Positions 1 through 12,413 of a DNA stretch of 64,000 bases are shown here, piece after piece. The position numbers were made by a program, and so were the translations under genes. Numbering within the stretch: the stretch's first letter is position 1; every line of letters begins with the position of its first letter. Below the pieces are notes generated by a model. The model was not told where the DNA came from. It did no database searches and saw nothing but the letters and a program-made list of their open reading frames with translations. The stretch spans positions 62,001-126,000 of the forward strand of contig JAANDG010000256.1 of assembly GCA_036852015.1 (NCBI GenBank), in the 5' to 3' direction. This DNA comes from Pelodera strongyloides (taxonomy: Eukaryota > Nematoda > Chromadorea > Rhabditida > Rhabditidae).

Positions 1-552
1 ACGTCAACTGAATTACTATACTCAAAGCGGTCAGTCAGTCAGTTATTTGGGGTCCATTTTTGTGTAAAACATGAGTCATTTGCATATTATACATGACAGC
101 ACAGTTTCACCTCACAAACCGACTGTTTTACAGCTTTAACAACTGAAACATTGTTCTTCTAGCTCTGATGTCTCATGTCACTTCTACCAAAGGCGCGTAG
201 TCAGATCGTGGAATTCCTAACCTCTTGAAGTTTTCCACCCTTTCCCTTCTAGTGTAGAAATTTTCAAAACTCGGCTCAATCGAAATTCTCTTACTTATCC
301 CCACGTATAGCCTATAGCCATTTACCTACGAACCTTTTCCGTATTTTTGTGTTGTCCAGTATTTCGCTTTACGTTTTTTTTTGTATGTATTTGTTCACGC
401 TGTATTATTTCGCTTTTGTTCTTTTCAGAATAAAGTATTCAATCATCAACTCTTACAGTCCATATGTCACTGCGAAGAACACACAGGTATATATAGGCAC
501 GAAAAAAAGTATGAATCCCACATGTAGCTAAGCTAGTGTATTAGCGGCATAC

Positions 553-685
553 CTGGATTAATACTATTCTTGAACTGGTCCAATTTCTGTCGCACTTCCT
601 TTTCAAAATCAGGGTCGACAGTTTGTGTTCCAGGTCCGTACTGTGGATTCTGGAACCCATTCTTTTCTCTGCCTCCACCACTCAT
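553..685 (-). CDS. First coding exon of an unidentified leftward gene (partial)
   Basis: Read leftwards, an ATG at 685 opens 44 codons plus one base, ending in CCAG followed by a GTATGC splice donor at 552-551. The peptide starts MSGGGREKNGFQ and is hydrophilic, with a short basic/acidic stretch (VDPDFEKEVRQKLDQFKNS) that could be helical. No membrane segment or known motif is visible. The rest of the gene must lie to the left; I could not place a convincing second exon within positions 1-552. The start faces the AT-hook gene at 2025, so the two could share a divergent promoter region. It could be a chance open exon, but clean coding-like composition and a good donor argue for a real gene. 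I do not recognise the product. Confidence 0.45.
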
Positions 686-2024
686 TCAAGAAGCTCTATC
701 AATATGAAATCCTGAAACTTCTTGCTGTATACAATATTAAATAACGCAGTGACATGCTGAAACGATGGAAACATGAGGAAGAAAAACCTGAAACTGGGCT
801 ACGCGCTCTGTATGTCGCACTCAGTTGTGTGTGAGGTGCATTGCTAAGTATTTTCAATGTACAAAAAATGTACAATAAAGTACAAACTTAAATCTATTTA
901 GAAATATACGACAATCGATGATGGCGAACTGAAAAAAATCAAAAATTCAATACGACTGCATATGGAGTAACTATGGGTAAAAACGACAGTATTCTGATTT
1001 ACGGTGTGGGAATTCACAACGAAAACGAATAGATGCGTTTAGCAACCATCCAGTTTCAAGTTAGTAACGAATTAGTAAGCAAAGCATTGTATTTAGTCGC
1101 GTGCGCGTCATGGATAAAACCAGTTTTAGCTTGTTGCTTTTTTGAAAATGTCAAAACGAGTATATTACTACTCGTGTATTAATTAGACACTAATTAAATC
1201 CGAAAAATATCTTCATGCTAGATGAATACTAGCCCAGAACTGCAACTGGTTAATACCTTTTTAGCACACTGTTAGGCAAAATTTTAGAATAGGCCTGTAC
1301 TAATTAGGTCTTTTCATTTTTCATGTATTTTTTCATGAATGATATATTGGTATGTGGTTTGATATATCGTTGATTTCTATATATCGCGCATCGATGTCTT
1401 GTTACCTGTGTTGTTACCTATGAGGGTGCAGTCCGGCCCTCCGGGGTCCAGTCAAAAAGGGGCGGGGCCAGCCAAAAATTAGCTTTGATTTAGCGGTTCC
1501 AAACCTCTAGCAACGAGGTAATCGATCATGGCGGATCGACTGATGATGTTTTTTTATCAATCAATAGGCCATCGATTTGTTGAATTCTTCAACAGAAAAT
1601 TGGAATATTTCGCTTTCGATGATATATTTAAGAATTTATACAATTGTTTTGTTCATTATGATTGACCAAACGCCAAGAAACAGTGCGCGCAGCTCGAAAT
1701 GTATACAACGCATACGCATAAACAAATGTAGAACGATTTGGAAGCCCATTCAAACACTTTGAGTGATGAAAAAGGCGCCTAACCCCTATAAAATGTTAAC
1801 CAATCAATTGATAATTGCACTAGCAATCGATTTATGAAGATCGAATACACCTGGTTTTAAGTCTGAAAACTATTTACGCTTGAAGACGGGAAAATGGCGA
1901 AATTGCCCCGCCCCTTTTTTGACTGGACCCTGGAGGGCCGGACTGCACCCCTATGAGAATCGTAGCAATCATTCCCGTGTATCAAACTGCACTAAGACTT
2001 TGCCGTTTATTGAAATTTTCAAGG
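686..2024. other. Divergent intergenic region holding one TIR element
   Basis: This stretch lies between the leftward exon starting at 685 and the AT-hook gene starting at 2025. Apart from the inverted-repeat element at 1425-1949 I see no coding exon with usable splice sites. The promoters of both flanking genes are presumably here, but I see no clear TATA box or initiator. Confidence 0.5.
1425..1949. mobile_element. 525-bp TIR element (MITE) with 8-bp target duplication
   Basis: Both ends carry the same inverted terminal repeat of about 45 bp, beginning GGTGCAGTCCGGCCCTCC and ending in a GGGGCGGGG run, with a few mismatches. The element is flanked on both sides by the identical 8-bp word CCTATGAG (1417-1424 and 1950-1957). 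The interior has no meaningful ORF. An 8-bp target duplication is the signature of hAT-type transposases, so this is probably a non-autonomous hAT-mobilised element, although the termini are not the usual CAGNG form. The 3' copy of the duplication lies about 70 bp upstream of the AT-hook gene start. Confidence 0.85.
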
Positions 2025-4309
2025 ATGCCTTCTGATGACTCTGGAGGAGAATCGAAAGACCGTGACGAACACGCTCTTCTTCGTAAAAAGGCTGGTCGGC
2101 CCCGAAAAAGGCCCCTTGTCGAAGAGACTACTAGTTCGTCACCCCGCGGTCGCGGTCGCCCGCCGATGACCAAAACCGGTTAGTGATATGATTAAATGTT
2201 GACAAAAAGTGGTTAGTGATATGATTACATATTGTCAAAAAACACGGTTATCCGTGCGATTAAATATTCCAGTTTATGTTCCCTTGAACTATTTAGCGGC
2301 CGTCAAACAACCCAAGACTCCAGAGGAGAAGCGTTCAAGAGGTCGTCCGAAGGGAGCGAAGAGTAAGTCTCTTTGTATGACACACTACGTTTTGGAAATG
2401 ACGAAATAAATACCTAAGGAAGTGGATTGGGTGGGACTACACTACTGACATTATCACTTTCCGCCCACATGAACTCGTGTATTTCGAACTAAGCATGATG
2501 CGAGTTTTGTGTGTTATAGCTGTGTTTGCCACATGTATGTACATTTAGAGAACTTTTATATTTAGACAAGCGCAGGTCCTCTACTCGATACAACAGAAGT
2601 GCAAGTGCATCGGATTATAACGGCCGCGATGTCGATGAACCTCGTTGGTCATTTATTGTCGTTAGTTGGGAAAACAGCTTCCTTCGGTGTATGCAATGCA
2701 ATACCCTGTTTTTCTTGTCGTTCTCGGTTATTAAAGCGAAATGCCAGCTCCTTTGGAAAATTTGCATATGATAAGCAAATCCTATGTATCCTATGCTAAT
2801 TTTGTACGATCGTCCACGGCAATCGTACAAAATTAGCATAGGATACATAGGATTTGCTCATCATATGCAAATTTTCCAAAGGAGCTGGCGTTTCGCTTTA
2901 ACCTTTCTATTTTTACTCTTTTAAATAATGGAAGGAAGTCGTAAGGGCATTCCTAGCTTATTTTCTGTATACTTTTTTTCATGTGTTTACATTATTATAA
3001 CTTACTTCAGTGTTCACATTGTCTGGTCGTGTTTCAAAAATTACCGACAAGAATGGAGAATGTGAGTTTTTCTTTTTCTGCTTAATTTCACATAATGAGA
3101 TGTGAAATAGTCACTTATACTTGTACTCATGCGTCCAATGCGTCGTGTTTGCCTGTCCCGGCAATGCGGTGTCTAATACGCGTTGTTAGAAGCCGTGCAA
3201 TATTTGTGTTTTACCGCAGATGTACGCTGTTAATTGGTCGTCGACGACTGCTCTTGTGATGAAAGAATTAGTTAGGTGACGTTATGTGAGGTTATAATGG
3301 CTCTCATACATTCGATGTAACTGTCTAATTATTTACAAAACTTTGATGCTTACATGGATATTTTTCAGACATGGATTCTGTGATCCGCAGCCAGGGCCTT
3401 CCCCACCGGCCAACCGGTTGGTAACCTTTTCATTTGTAGATTAATAATAATTAAATAATAATATTTTGTTTCGCCTTAGCTATGAGTTGAGCAGGCGTGG
3501 CCTATTGCCGGAGGTATCAGCACGAAGATTGATTCATTGAATCTTATTTTACTTGTTCAAGGTTGGTCAAAAACACGTCCTTCTGCATCGCCTAAGAAAT
3601 CTGCCGGTGCGTTTTTTGTTTGTTTTGTTTATCACTGAAACTGAATTTGTAGTGAAATATCTCACCCAGCTTGTAGATGTCCTCTATTTTGCATAATCAG
3701 GTATGTTGTATCCGTTTTACTCTTTTTTTTTATTCATGGGACTCTATCAGCATTCAGCAATCTATTATTTGAAAATATTTCTAGGCGCCCCGCCAGCTTC
3801 GCCTGCTCAGAATGCGTCTATCGGGAAGATTTACCGAGGTAAACGTTTTTTTTAAAGTGTATGAATATAATTGAGCCATGGTATTCACATATCGTATTTT
3901 CATGTATATTTGAATTATAATAGAGTCTATATAGATTTTAGTGTGTGTGGCTTGATTGTATACTTCGTTATTGTCATGCATATTTCGTTCGCTTAACCCC
4001 ATAGAAACAGCTGGTGTAGGTGTAGTGGAATACGTGATTTTACTCTGATGAACTGAACTGAAGGCAACATTCTCTATTCTCTATACATTCGCCATATAAT
4101 TTTCATTCCATTGCTTGCACTCCTATGATCTTTCGAGGTTTAATAAGTGTATTTATTTTATTCGGGGCTTTCTTGCAGAATTCTCGTCTGGACTGGAAGA
4201 TTTGCGTGAAGAATTGGTTAAACAACGTCACGAAGTAATGGATCGACTCGCAGAAATTGAGTCACGCATCACCGAGATCAGCGATCAACTGAAGAACTCA
4301 AAGCGTTAG
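2025..4309 (+). CDS. AT-hook protein with C-terminal coiled coil (8 exons)
   Basis: Eight exons join in one frame: 2025-2178, 2297-2362, 2566-2643, 3011-3061, 3369-3416, 3562-3606, 3785-3838 and 4179-4309, giving 208 residues. The N-terminal 75 residues contain three AT-hook-like cores (AGRPRKR, RGRGRPP, SRGRPKG) of the HMGA type, which bind the minor groove of AT-rich DNA. A serine/arginine-rich linker, a short segment LFTLSGRVSKITDKNGE and a proline/serine/lysine stretch follow. The last exon encodes a strong heptad-like helix (LEDLREELVKQRHEVMDRL and onward), so it is probably a dimerising coiled coil. All seven introns interrupt after the first codon base (phase 1). The start is the first ATG in frame with the hooks; an upstream in-frame ATG at 1953 lies within the target duplication of a transposon and is disfavoured. 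A nuclear chromatin-associated role is inferred. I recognise no named family beyond HMGA-like. Confidence 0.75.
2735..2897. mobile_element. TTAA-flanked fold-back MITE (copy 1)
   Basis: This is a nearly perfect inverted repeat whose arms start AGCGAAATGCCAGC and meet around the GATCGTCCACGGCAATC loop near 2810-2825. It is flanked by TTAA on both sides (2731-2734 and 2898-2901). TTAA target duplication is typical of piggyBac-type transposition. The element lies in intron 3 of the AT-hook gene. Its first nine bases, AGCGAAATR, are shared with the element at 20103-20268. Confidence 0.8.
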
Positions 4310-5312
4310 TCATCAGCTAGCTGGTAACATTCTCTATACATTCACCTTCGCCGTGAAGTTTGTTTAACGTAAAAAAAAAAGCCGTCGGCAGTCACCGTTT
4401 GTTGTAAAAATTGAAAACTCGTTAATTGTGACTTGATTTTGCGCTGAAAATGTTGAATTTAATATCTCCTCCCTAACTCTAAATTGAAGGCTCTTTTATA
4501 TTACAAATTGGCTTTTCAATAGCACATGTTGTTTCTTGGTAATTGTGGTTCAAATCGTTGTTCTATACTCTTCTGCCATTTCTTGTATTTACCACCTCAT
4601 ATGGTTCCTCTGATCTTCTGTCAATGTTCTCACTTTTCTTTATTAATCATCATGTCTGTTTATATTATTGCTTTTACGATGCATTGCATATTTGTCTTCA
4701 AACTGCGTATTCTTATTTCAGTACTAATATTGACTATACATCTCCTTGTCTCGCATTGTTATACTAATGTATCTTGTTGAGAGGCTGCTAACTTGCATAT
4801 TCAACGAATACTCTTTATTATGCATAATCTGTCCACTTTGATAGTAACATTACGAGATAACCAGCCTAATGTTGCGCATTTTGAATAATTGCAATTGTAT
4901 TTAATATTGATTTAACATGTGACTTGTTGTAATAAAAAAAAGGCTGTTTATGTTTCCGTCGCAAGCGAATCATTCAAATGTACTGTATGTAATGTGGAAT
5001 TGGGTGAAATAGTGCTATATTCTCCTCGCATGGCATGTTCCTGTGAGAATTAACTGAATCGTAACTGATTGTGAGCGTTGAAACTTTACGATCCATTCAG
5101 GGGATTAAAAAACATATAAAGAAATTAGGGTAATTGAAAAAGAGCATCATAACTTGACAAGGGAACATGAACGGACCCTGCAAGTAACGGTTATTATAAT
5201 AACTTTGAAACATATCTTACTTAGCTTCTGCTATTCCATCGGAAAGTGAGAATATTCAAAACAAAAAAAATATCATTTGTATGCTGTCTTTGTTGATGAT
5301 CGGTCCATCAAC
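4310..5312. other. Intergenic region, nothing recognised
   Basis: This stretch separates the AT-hook gene stop from the first ATG of the membrane-protein gene. It is AT-rich, with several AATAAA-like words (for example near 4930) that may serve the AT-hook transcript. Short ORFs at 4526-4780 lack splice context and look like chance openings. Upstream non-coding exons of the next gene could be here. Confidence 0.4.
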
Positions 5313-7002
5313 ATGGGCGAAAAATTCACGACTTATGAATCGTTTGTCAAGGCAATCTTTCGGGTGAGTTATTTAATAGAATATAATTCCCGGTGGGTGG
5401 AATCACCGGAAAATTCCAATAAAAGAAATAACCAATTGCAAGCCTCTGTTACTTCTACCATTCTACTTGTACAGGTAGTTCTGATCCATGATCTGTCTGT
5501 TTGCCAACTTTCTTGAGTGATGTTTCATAGTCGTGTTATTGCATATCATTTTAATTTTGAGGCTACCCAAGAGATCCATATGTTTGGAAGCGATTATCCT
5601 GGACAAACACATCTAGACTATTTCTCGTTGGGATACACCGATCCACCGGGAGACCATGTACCAGTAAGTATTACTGTATTACAGTTCACTTCTCTCTATG
5701 CGTATTGGCTCACACTCACTTCCAAATCGTAGAGTGACCATAGTTGAAAACTCAAATACCTGAAAGATAAACTTGAACAAATGACATTTGTAGCCTTGTA
5801 GAAGCGTACTGTTGACTGCGACGGCGTGTAAGTAATGAATTATGAAATGCAGTGCGGTACACATCGATGTAGCTCCTCTATCCAGTCAACCAATCTATCC
5901 ACTATAATAAATCCTTGTGATTTAGTGTGCTGAGCTAGAGATAATGGGAATTCTTTCCCACCAGACTACAGTACTCCCAATGCTACAGACGAATGCACTG
6001 ACCGGACTCGTTGTAGCTCTCACTTTTTGTATCATCCTGATGATCTACTTGAGAGGTTTGGTTTCTACTTAAGTTTTAATGTTCAGATTTTTTTCTTAGT
6101 GACTCTAAATTGATTTAGTGGCAAAGTCATAGAAAAATGACCACCCATCACACAGGCAACAATTATTATTCTTCGTGGGCTTGATAATTTGCTAATTTCT
6201 GATTTCTTCAAATTAGGTATGGCTTCCCGTGAGATCGATCTAGCAACCACTTACTACAGAAAAGAATCACTGGAGAAACTTTTCTGGGACGAAGCCGAGA
6301 TTATGCAGTGCAGGGGCGGCATTAAAACTGTATGATACTTTCTTTTCTTTCTGGTCCTCTGCTTTTTTCCGACTGAAGGAATAAAATGAACACTTTTTTA
6401 GTTTTCATATGGCAAGGTTTCTATGTAACATGGTACTATATGTTCGCGCTATATAATCGTGCTACCTATGTACTATATAATTGCTCTCTATCTATATTAT
6501 GTACTTACTATAAATAGAAAGCGATTAAAGTACTTTTCTTCGCGTCGTTATACGTAAACACAAAGGTGAAAAAGTCGCAGACCCTCGGAGAAGAACCTAA
6601 GGTAGTTGAATGACAATTTATTATTAATCAGATTGACCTTACCGTCCGTCGGCCTGGATTCAAGTACGATACACCTATGGATGCAAATATCCCTGTACGT
6701 TCTTCGACAATGTGATTATAACACTGTTAAACTGTTGCCGTCTCTACAAATTCGTATTTTGTATTCTTTGGATAATAAATAAAAGCCGTAAAGATGTGTT
6801 TTCAAGCACTGAAATCAACGGAATAACACACCGCGTCCTGGTCCTGGGATACGCATAGCTAGGCTATAGTACATATTTGTATCAGCTACCGTACTCAGGC
6901 ACTGATTGCACTTATAATTTACAATTAGTTGGCCGTCCAGCTGCAACTGCACATGTGTTGCTAATTATCATCTGACTATTAATTAGTTAATAATTACCAT
7001 GG

Positions 7003-7075
<73 letters not shown>

Positions 7076-7786
7076 ATATTATATATATATATTTATTAAT
7101 TGTCCCAGTATTAGTGTGCGAGAGACTGTTTAACAAATTTCTACATGTATCATTTAATAATTCTATTTGTTGAGGAATTCATGGCCGACGAAGAAATTCG
7201 CACCAAGATTCTGGCAGAGCATGGAAGGGCCCCTGTACCGAATCTGGTTCTAATCAAGAGAAGCGCTTTCATGTACAGTACTATTAAATAATATAAACCT
7301 TTGAAATGTGCAGCTGACTAGAATTGTGGATAATAGGGACTTAGGATATGTTCCCCTTTGTGGAAAATCAAACCACTTCCAATATAGCACTTTCCAATCA
7401 GAAAGTAACCAGTGCACATTGCACATTAGTAGTGCTTTGTCTTTTTTTTTTCGAAATAATTTGTTTGACATTACATATTTTAACCTCATAATCTGATGGC
7501 GCTCTTCGTTTAGTGTGAAACAGTCAGAAAAAAAGTTTCACATAACATTTTGTGTTCAGAATGAATGGGGTTGCCTTCTATTTGCTGACTCTCCTTGGAT
7601 TGGGCATTGTTTGGTCACAGTTTAATGTGAAAAGAGATGCGTATACGACGTTCACATGGATGTGCGAGACTTCCGTGTTGATGGGACATCATCTCAACTA
7701 TAGGGAACGTGGGTTGATCCAGTTAACTTTGAGAAAACAAGTTCAAATAGAGAGAATAATAGTAAAAAATAGAGAGAAAGAGAGAG

Positions 7787-7878
<92 letters not shown>

Positions 7879-10800
7879 GTTTTCCCCAATTCTCTGCCCT
7901 TTCTTTCAGAACAAGCCTGGACGGTGACTGGGTTCGAGACTGCGGACATGTGTCTCCTGGATATGTCCAATGACCTTCCCTATGCTCTGAGGAATCTGAG
8001 TGCCCTTGTTTTTGATCGAGTCCATCATAACCTTCAGAGGTTGTACATCCATGAAACGACGCCGTCGTAAGTTGTGAAGAAACCTAAAACGGAGAAATAA
8101 GTTTCCGTTCCTTCCCGTTCAGAGCTTCGCTCTCGTGTATTAACTTTTCTGGCTCCTATAGAAGTTCCAAGACCTTGCATATTGGGAAACGTATACGGTA
8201 TAGCCAAGTTTGACCCCGACCGCGTTCACTTGTACCGAAAATACCGACTCTGAAGTTTGATCCTGTCCTTGCAGCATTTCCTACGTGACTCCTTATCTGG
8301 CAGTTATCATCGGTGGACTGCTCATCCTTTCTGAACTATTCAGTACCACTCGAACAATCCCATTTACATTCAAGAAAGTCAATGAAAAAGGTGTTCTTAT
8401 CAAGTTTTCAGTTTTCAAAAATATATAAATTTCTTCAAATTTCAAGAGATCGAAATGTTACACGTTCGAGCATTGTCTTAACTCTCAAAAAAATTATCGT
8501 GATACAAAGTGTCCAGAGCCACGATAAATTGCACGGGCCACTTTTTAATTACGATCACGATTAAGAAAGTAGGCGATAAAGAAATAAGTGTGTGTTTTTC
8601 CACCGTACATGATAAATTAAAATTGCACATGAAGAAACAAACGCGCTGCCGCAAAGTTTTGAAGCCCGATTTGTATCTCATCTGAAACAACATTAAGATA
8701 CAGTCAGTAACGACTAACGACCAACCCTATCTAACAAAAAAAACTTCTAGCATTGTATGATAAATTGTGTTTGTTATCGCGGAAGGCGATGTAATTTATG
8801 TAACTTAACTATAACAATAATATAGAAAATATTAGGAAGAATATTTTTGCAAACGTAGCAAACCAAAGATCTACAAAAACAGGGATTTTGCAGAAACCGC
8901 GGGAGCCCTAATGAGGCATTCCCGCGGCCCTTTTTTAAGATCCAAAAAACTATCCCTGAATAGCTAATGAACGCGCACGACTGAAACCCAGTTATAAAAA
9001 CACAGTAAAGGGTTCCAACCCTATTACGTACCAGAAAATAGTAGAGACGATAGAAGACTAGACAAAATAGGTAGCATGGGTCAGCAGCAGGAGAAGACGG
9101 TTAGATAGCACCAGTAGGGATATATAAACCCCCCGCTGGACGCTCAAGGCAGGATAAAGTTCCTGAGGACAGCTCGTGTCCGCGACGTCAAACAACAATC
9201 GTCCGCCGCCAACTCCTGCCACGTCCATTCGTCACCACCTTCCACAGGACCCCGTCTACCTAAGCCTAAGCCACCGATTCAGTTAATAAATTATTGTGAA
9301 GCCAGTCTAGAACCCACATTGCGCCCACATTGGTGCACCGTCGGGCTGGTTTCGCAATCGCCATCCACCTCCTACTCTACTCTACTGTATTGGTCTAGAC
9401 GGGACCGAAAAACCGTAAGGTCTAGGCGGGACCAAAAACCGAAGGTCTAGGCGGGACTGAAAACCGGTTGAAAGATAAATAAAAATAAATAAAACCAAAA
9501 CACCATGAAACCTTGATGAAACTTCGATAAAGGAGTGGACGAGCGTCGACGTTTGTTTGAAAACAAAGGAAAAAACCCTCCGGCAGGCACCGTTATCAGC
9601 CACCCTCAAGTGGCAGTTGAGGTTCAAATAAACCTAAAAAGAATACGCCGCACAAAGGCACACGGGACACGCCGCACAAAGGCACCCATACGAAGACGCG
9701 CCGCAGACGCGAACCTAAAGCAAGATAGCGCCGAAGACGCAATAAATAAGTGAGAGAAGAGAATTCGCCGCACAAGGCACACGGGAACGCCGCAGAAAGG
9801 CCCCAGACAAACTCCGAACAGAGAGAGAGAAGAGAATTCGCCGCACAAAGGCACACGGGAACGCCGCAGAAAGGCCCCAGACAAACTCCGAACAGAGAGA
9901 GAAGAGAATTCGCCGCACAAGGCACACGGGAACGCCGCAGAAAGGCCCCAGACAAACTCCGAACAGAGAGAGAGAAGAGAATTCGCCGCACAAAGGCACA
10001 CGGGAACGCCGCACAAAGGCCCCAGACAAACTCCGAACAGAGAGAGAAGAGAATTCGCCGCACAAAGGCACACGGGAACGCCGCAGAAAGGCCCCAGACA
10101 AACTCCGAACAGAGAGAGAAGAGAATACGCCGCACAAAGGCACACGGGACGCCGCACAAAGGCACCCATACGAAGACGCGCCGCAGACGCGAACCTAAAG
10201 CAAGATAGCGCCGAAGACGCAAAAGAAATAAGCTAGCGCCGAAGACGCAAGAAATAAGTTAGCGCCGTAGACGCAAAGAAAAAAAAAAAAGAGACGAAGC
10301 GCCCTAGACGCAAGATAAAAAAAAAAATCGCAGAAAGGACTAGCCGAGAGAAGGCCCCTATACCACGCCGCAAAAAGGGCAGATAGAAAACCCAGCAGAA
10401 CGAACGAAAGGAACACACGTTAGAAAGACAGCGAGAAGGCCGCATACGAGCCGCACTAGTACGCGAAAGAAAGGCACAAGAAACCCGCCGCGAGGAGGGC
10501 CCCACATTACGTCACATAGGACAGAAGAAAGAAGGAAATAGCCGCTGGAAGGCCCTCATATAACGCCAAGAAGGGCACAAGTGACAAGAAACAAACATCA
10601 GGAAGGCCACTATATCGCAAAAACATAAGCTAGAAGAAGACAGCACGAAAGTTAAAGAAAGTTATAGTTTAATTATCATTTTTTATTACATTGTCATTAG
10701 ATTGCACTATTGAACCATTTGTCACTATTGTATCCTTGTTTATTATTGTGTATTAATATATTGTATATTTTCATCTACATAGAAAAAATGGCTTCGAAAA

Positions 10801-12382
10801 TAGAGAAAAATTTCATAGCATTACAAGTAAAAATTGAAACCCTAATAATGGAAATAAATCTGGTAATTCGAAAATCCGGAGAAGAATGTTTGAATATAGT
10901 TAATTGGGAAGATAGACATGAGGAACGAGGAAAAGCAATGATTCATGAATTGAGGACAAGAGCCAAGTATATGATGGGAAGAATCAAAACAACAAGCAAT
11001 AATATATGCATTATTATAGAAGAAGCAAACAAACTAAAGAAGTATCAGAAATCACAAGTAGACGATATCACCGGAATCATTAGAGAATTGACCGAGAAAT
11101 TCATTGAAGTAGTTCGAAATGTTCACTTTTGTTTTATCACTATGAAAATTAAGGAAGAAGAAGTCATACGCCTATTAGAAGACCTAAACTCTACCATAGC
11201 ATTTGAAAGTTATGAATATGACATCGGAGTAGATAATTTAATCGAAGATATCTATGTTAATGAAAATGAACAGGACGAGGAAAGCAAGAGCGCTAGTCAA
11301 ATTCGAGATGACTGTAGGCAAATACAAAATAATAAATTTGAAACTGGAACAAAAACCCAAACTCAACCTGGGGAAATTTCAAGAGATAAAAATGACACCA
11401 CTTCAGCTATGACCTCAAAGTTGGGATTATTAATAAAAGAAAATGTGGACACACCTCGAGTACGCACACAAGGAAAACAAAAAGAGGAACCAAACGAGAA
11501 GATTCTGGAGAAAGAAATGGGACAAAAATGTGATACTATACAGGATCCACTAAATTTTGTTGAAGAGCACACCCGAGTCAAGGAAAAACACGAAAGAAGT
11601 ACTGTAAATACAGAGGATCTCGAACTTATAATGAATAATCTGAGAATAACTACTAAACCGTGCGCATTTTGTAAAGAAAGGAATCACATATCATCGGAGT
11701 GCAAGTCATACAAAACAGTTGTTGAAAGGGAAGCTATCATACAACAGCAAGGAAATTGTGTGAAATGTCTAAATGTAGGACATTCAGCGAGATATTGCAG
11801 AACTAACCGAAAATGCATGCACTGTGGTAAACGTATTCATAACTCAGCTCTATGTTACAAACTCGAAAAAGGGAAACTGAAGAGAAAACAAAAATCCGAC
11901 ATTTAGTACCCAAGATAAGTTGAAAAATGTAATTCGAATCATGTCAGCCAACAAAAAACCACATCAATAAACTAACATTACCAAAAACCTTGAAACTAAT
12001 TTTAAAAGAAAAACCACTCTATCTATGACCAGAAGATAATATGCATTCAAAATTAAAACCAACACGTAATTTTACACCAAAGTATCTCCTCAACGTCGCA
12101 TCAAATTTATCTGTAACTAATCCAGCAAATTGCTCAATTTATATCCGGATATCCAGTATTCTATGGGAAAATCATCACGAATTCCTCACGCCACATTCTA
12201 GCAGAAAAATGACCAGACAAAAACAACCCCCTCCATAGACTTGCAGGAAAGCACATGCAAAAATGGCCCTAGCGGCCCCTCTTGCAGAAAACAAATTTAG
12301 TTCACAAGGGAAAGGCAACATAAAGCTAAAATCAGGAAGCAAGCCTTGAAGACCACAAACGTAGGGACCAAGAACTAAATCT

Positions 12383-12413
<31 letters not shown>

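Noticed and set aside
7552..8070. Single 172-codon ORF spanning the poly(A)/(GA) tract
   Set aside because: It reads through a microsatellite. Splice sites at 7708/7909 remove the tract and keep the flanking exons in frame.
9596..10222. Long minus-strand ORF (about 208 codons) in the retrotransposon leader
   Set aside because: It is created by the tandem repeats; all three minus frames and a plus frame are open over the same units, and it is antisense to the element.
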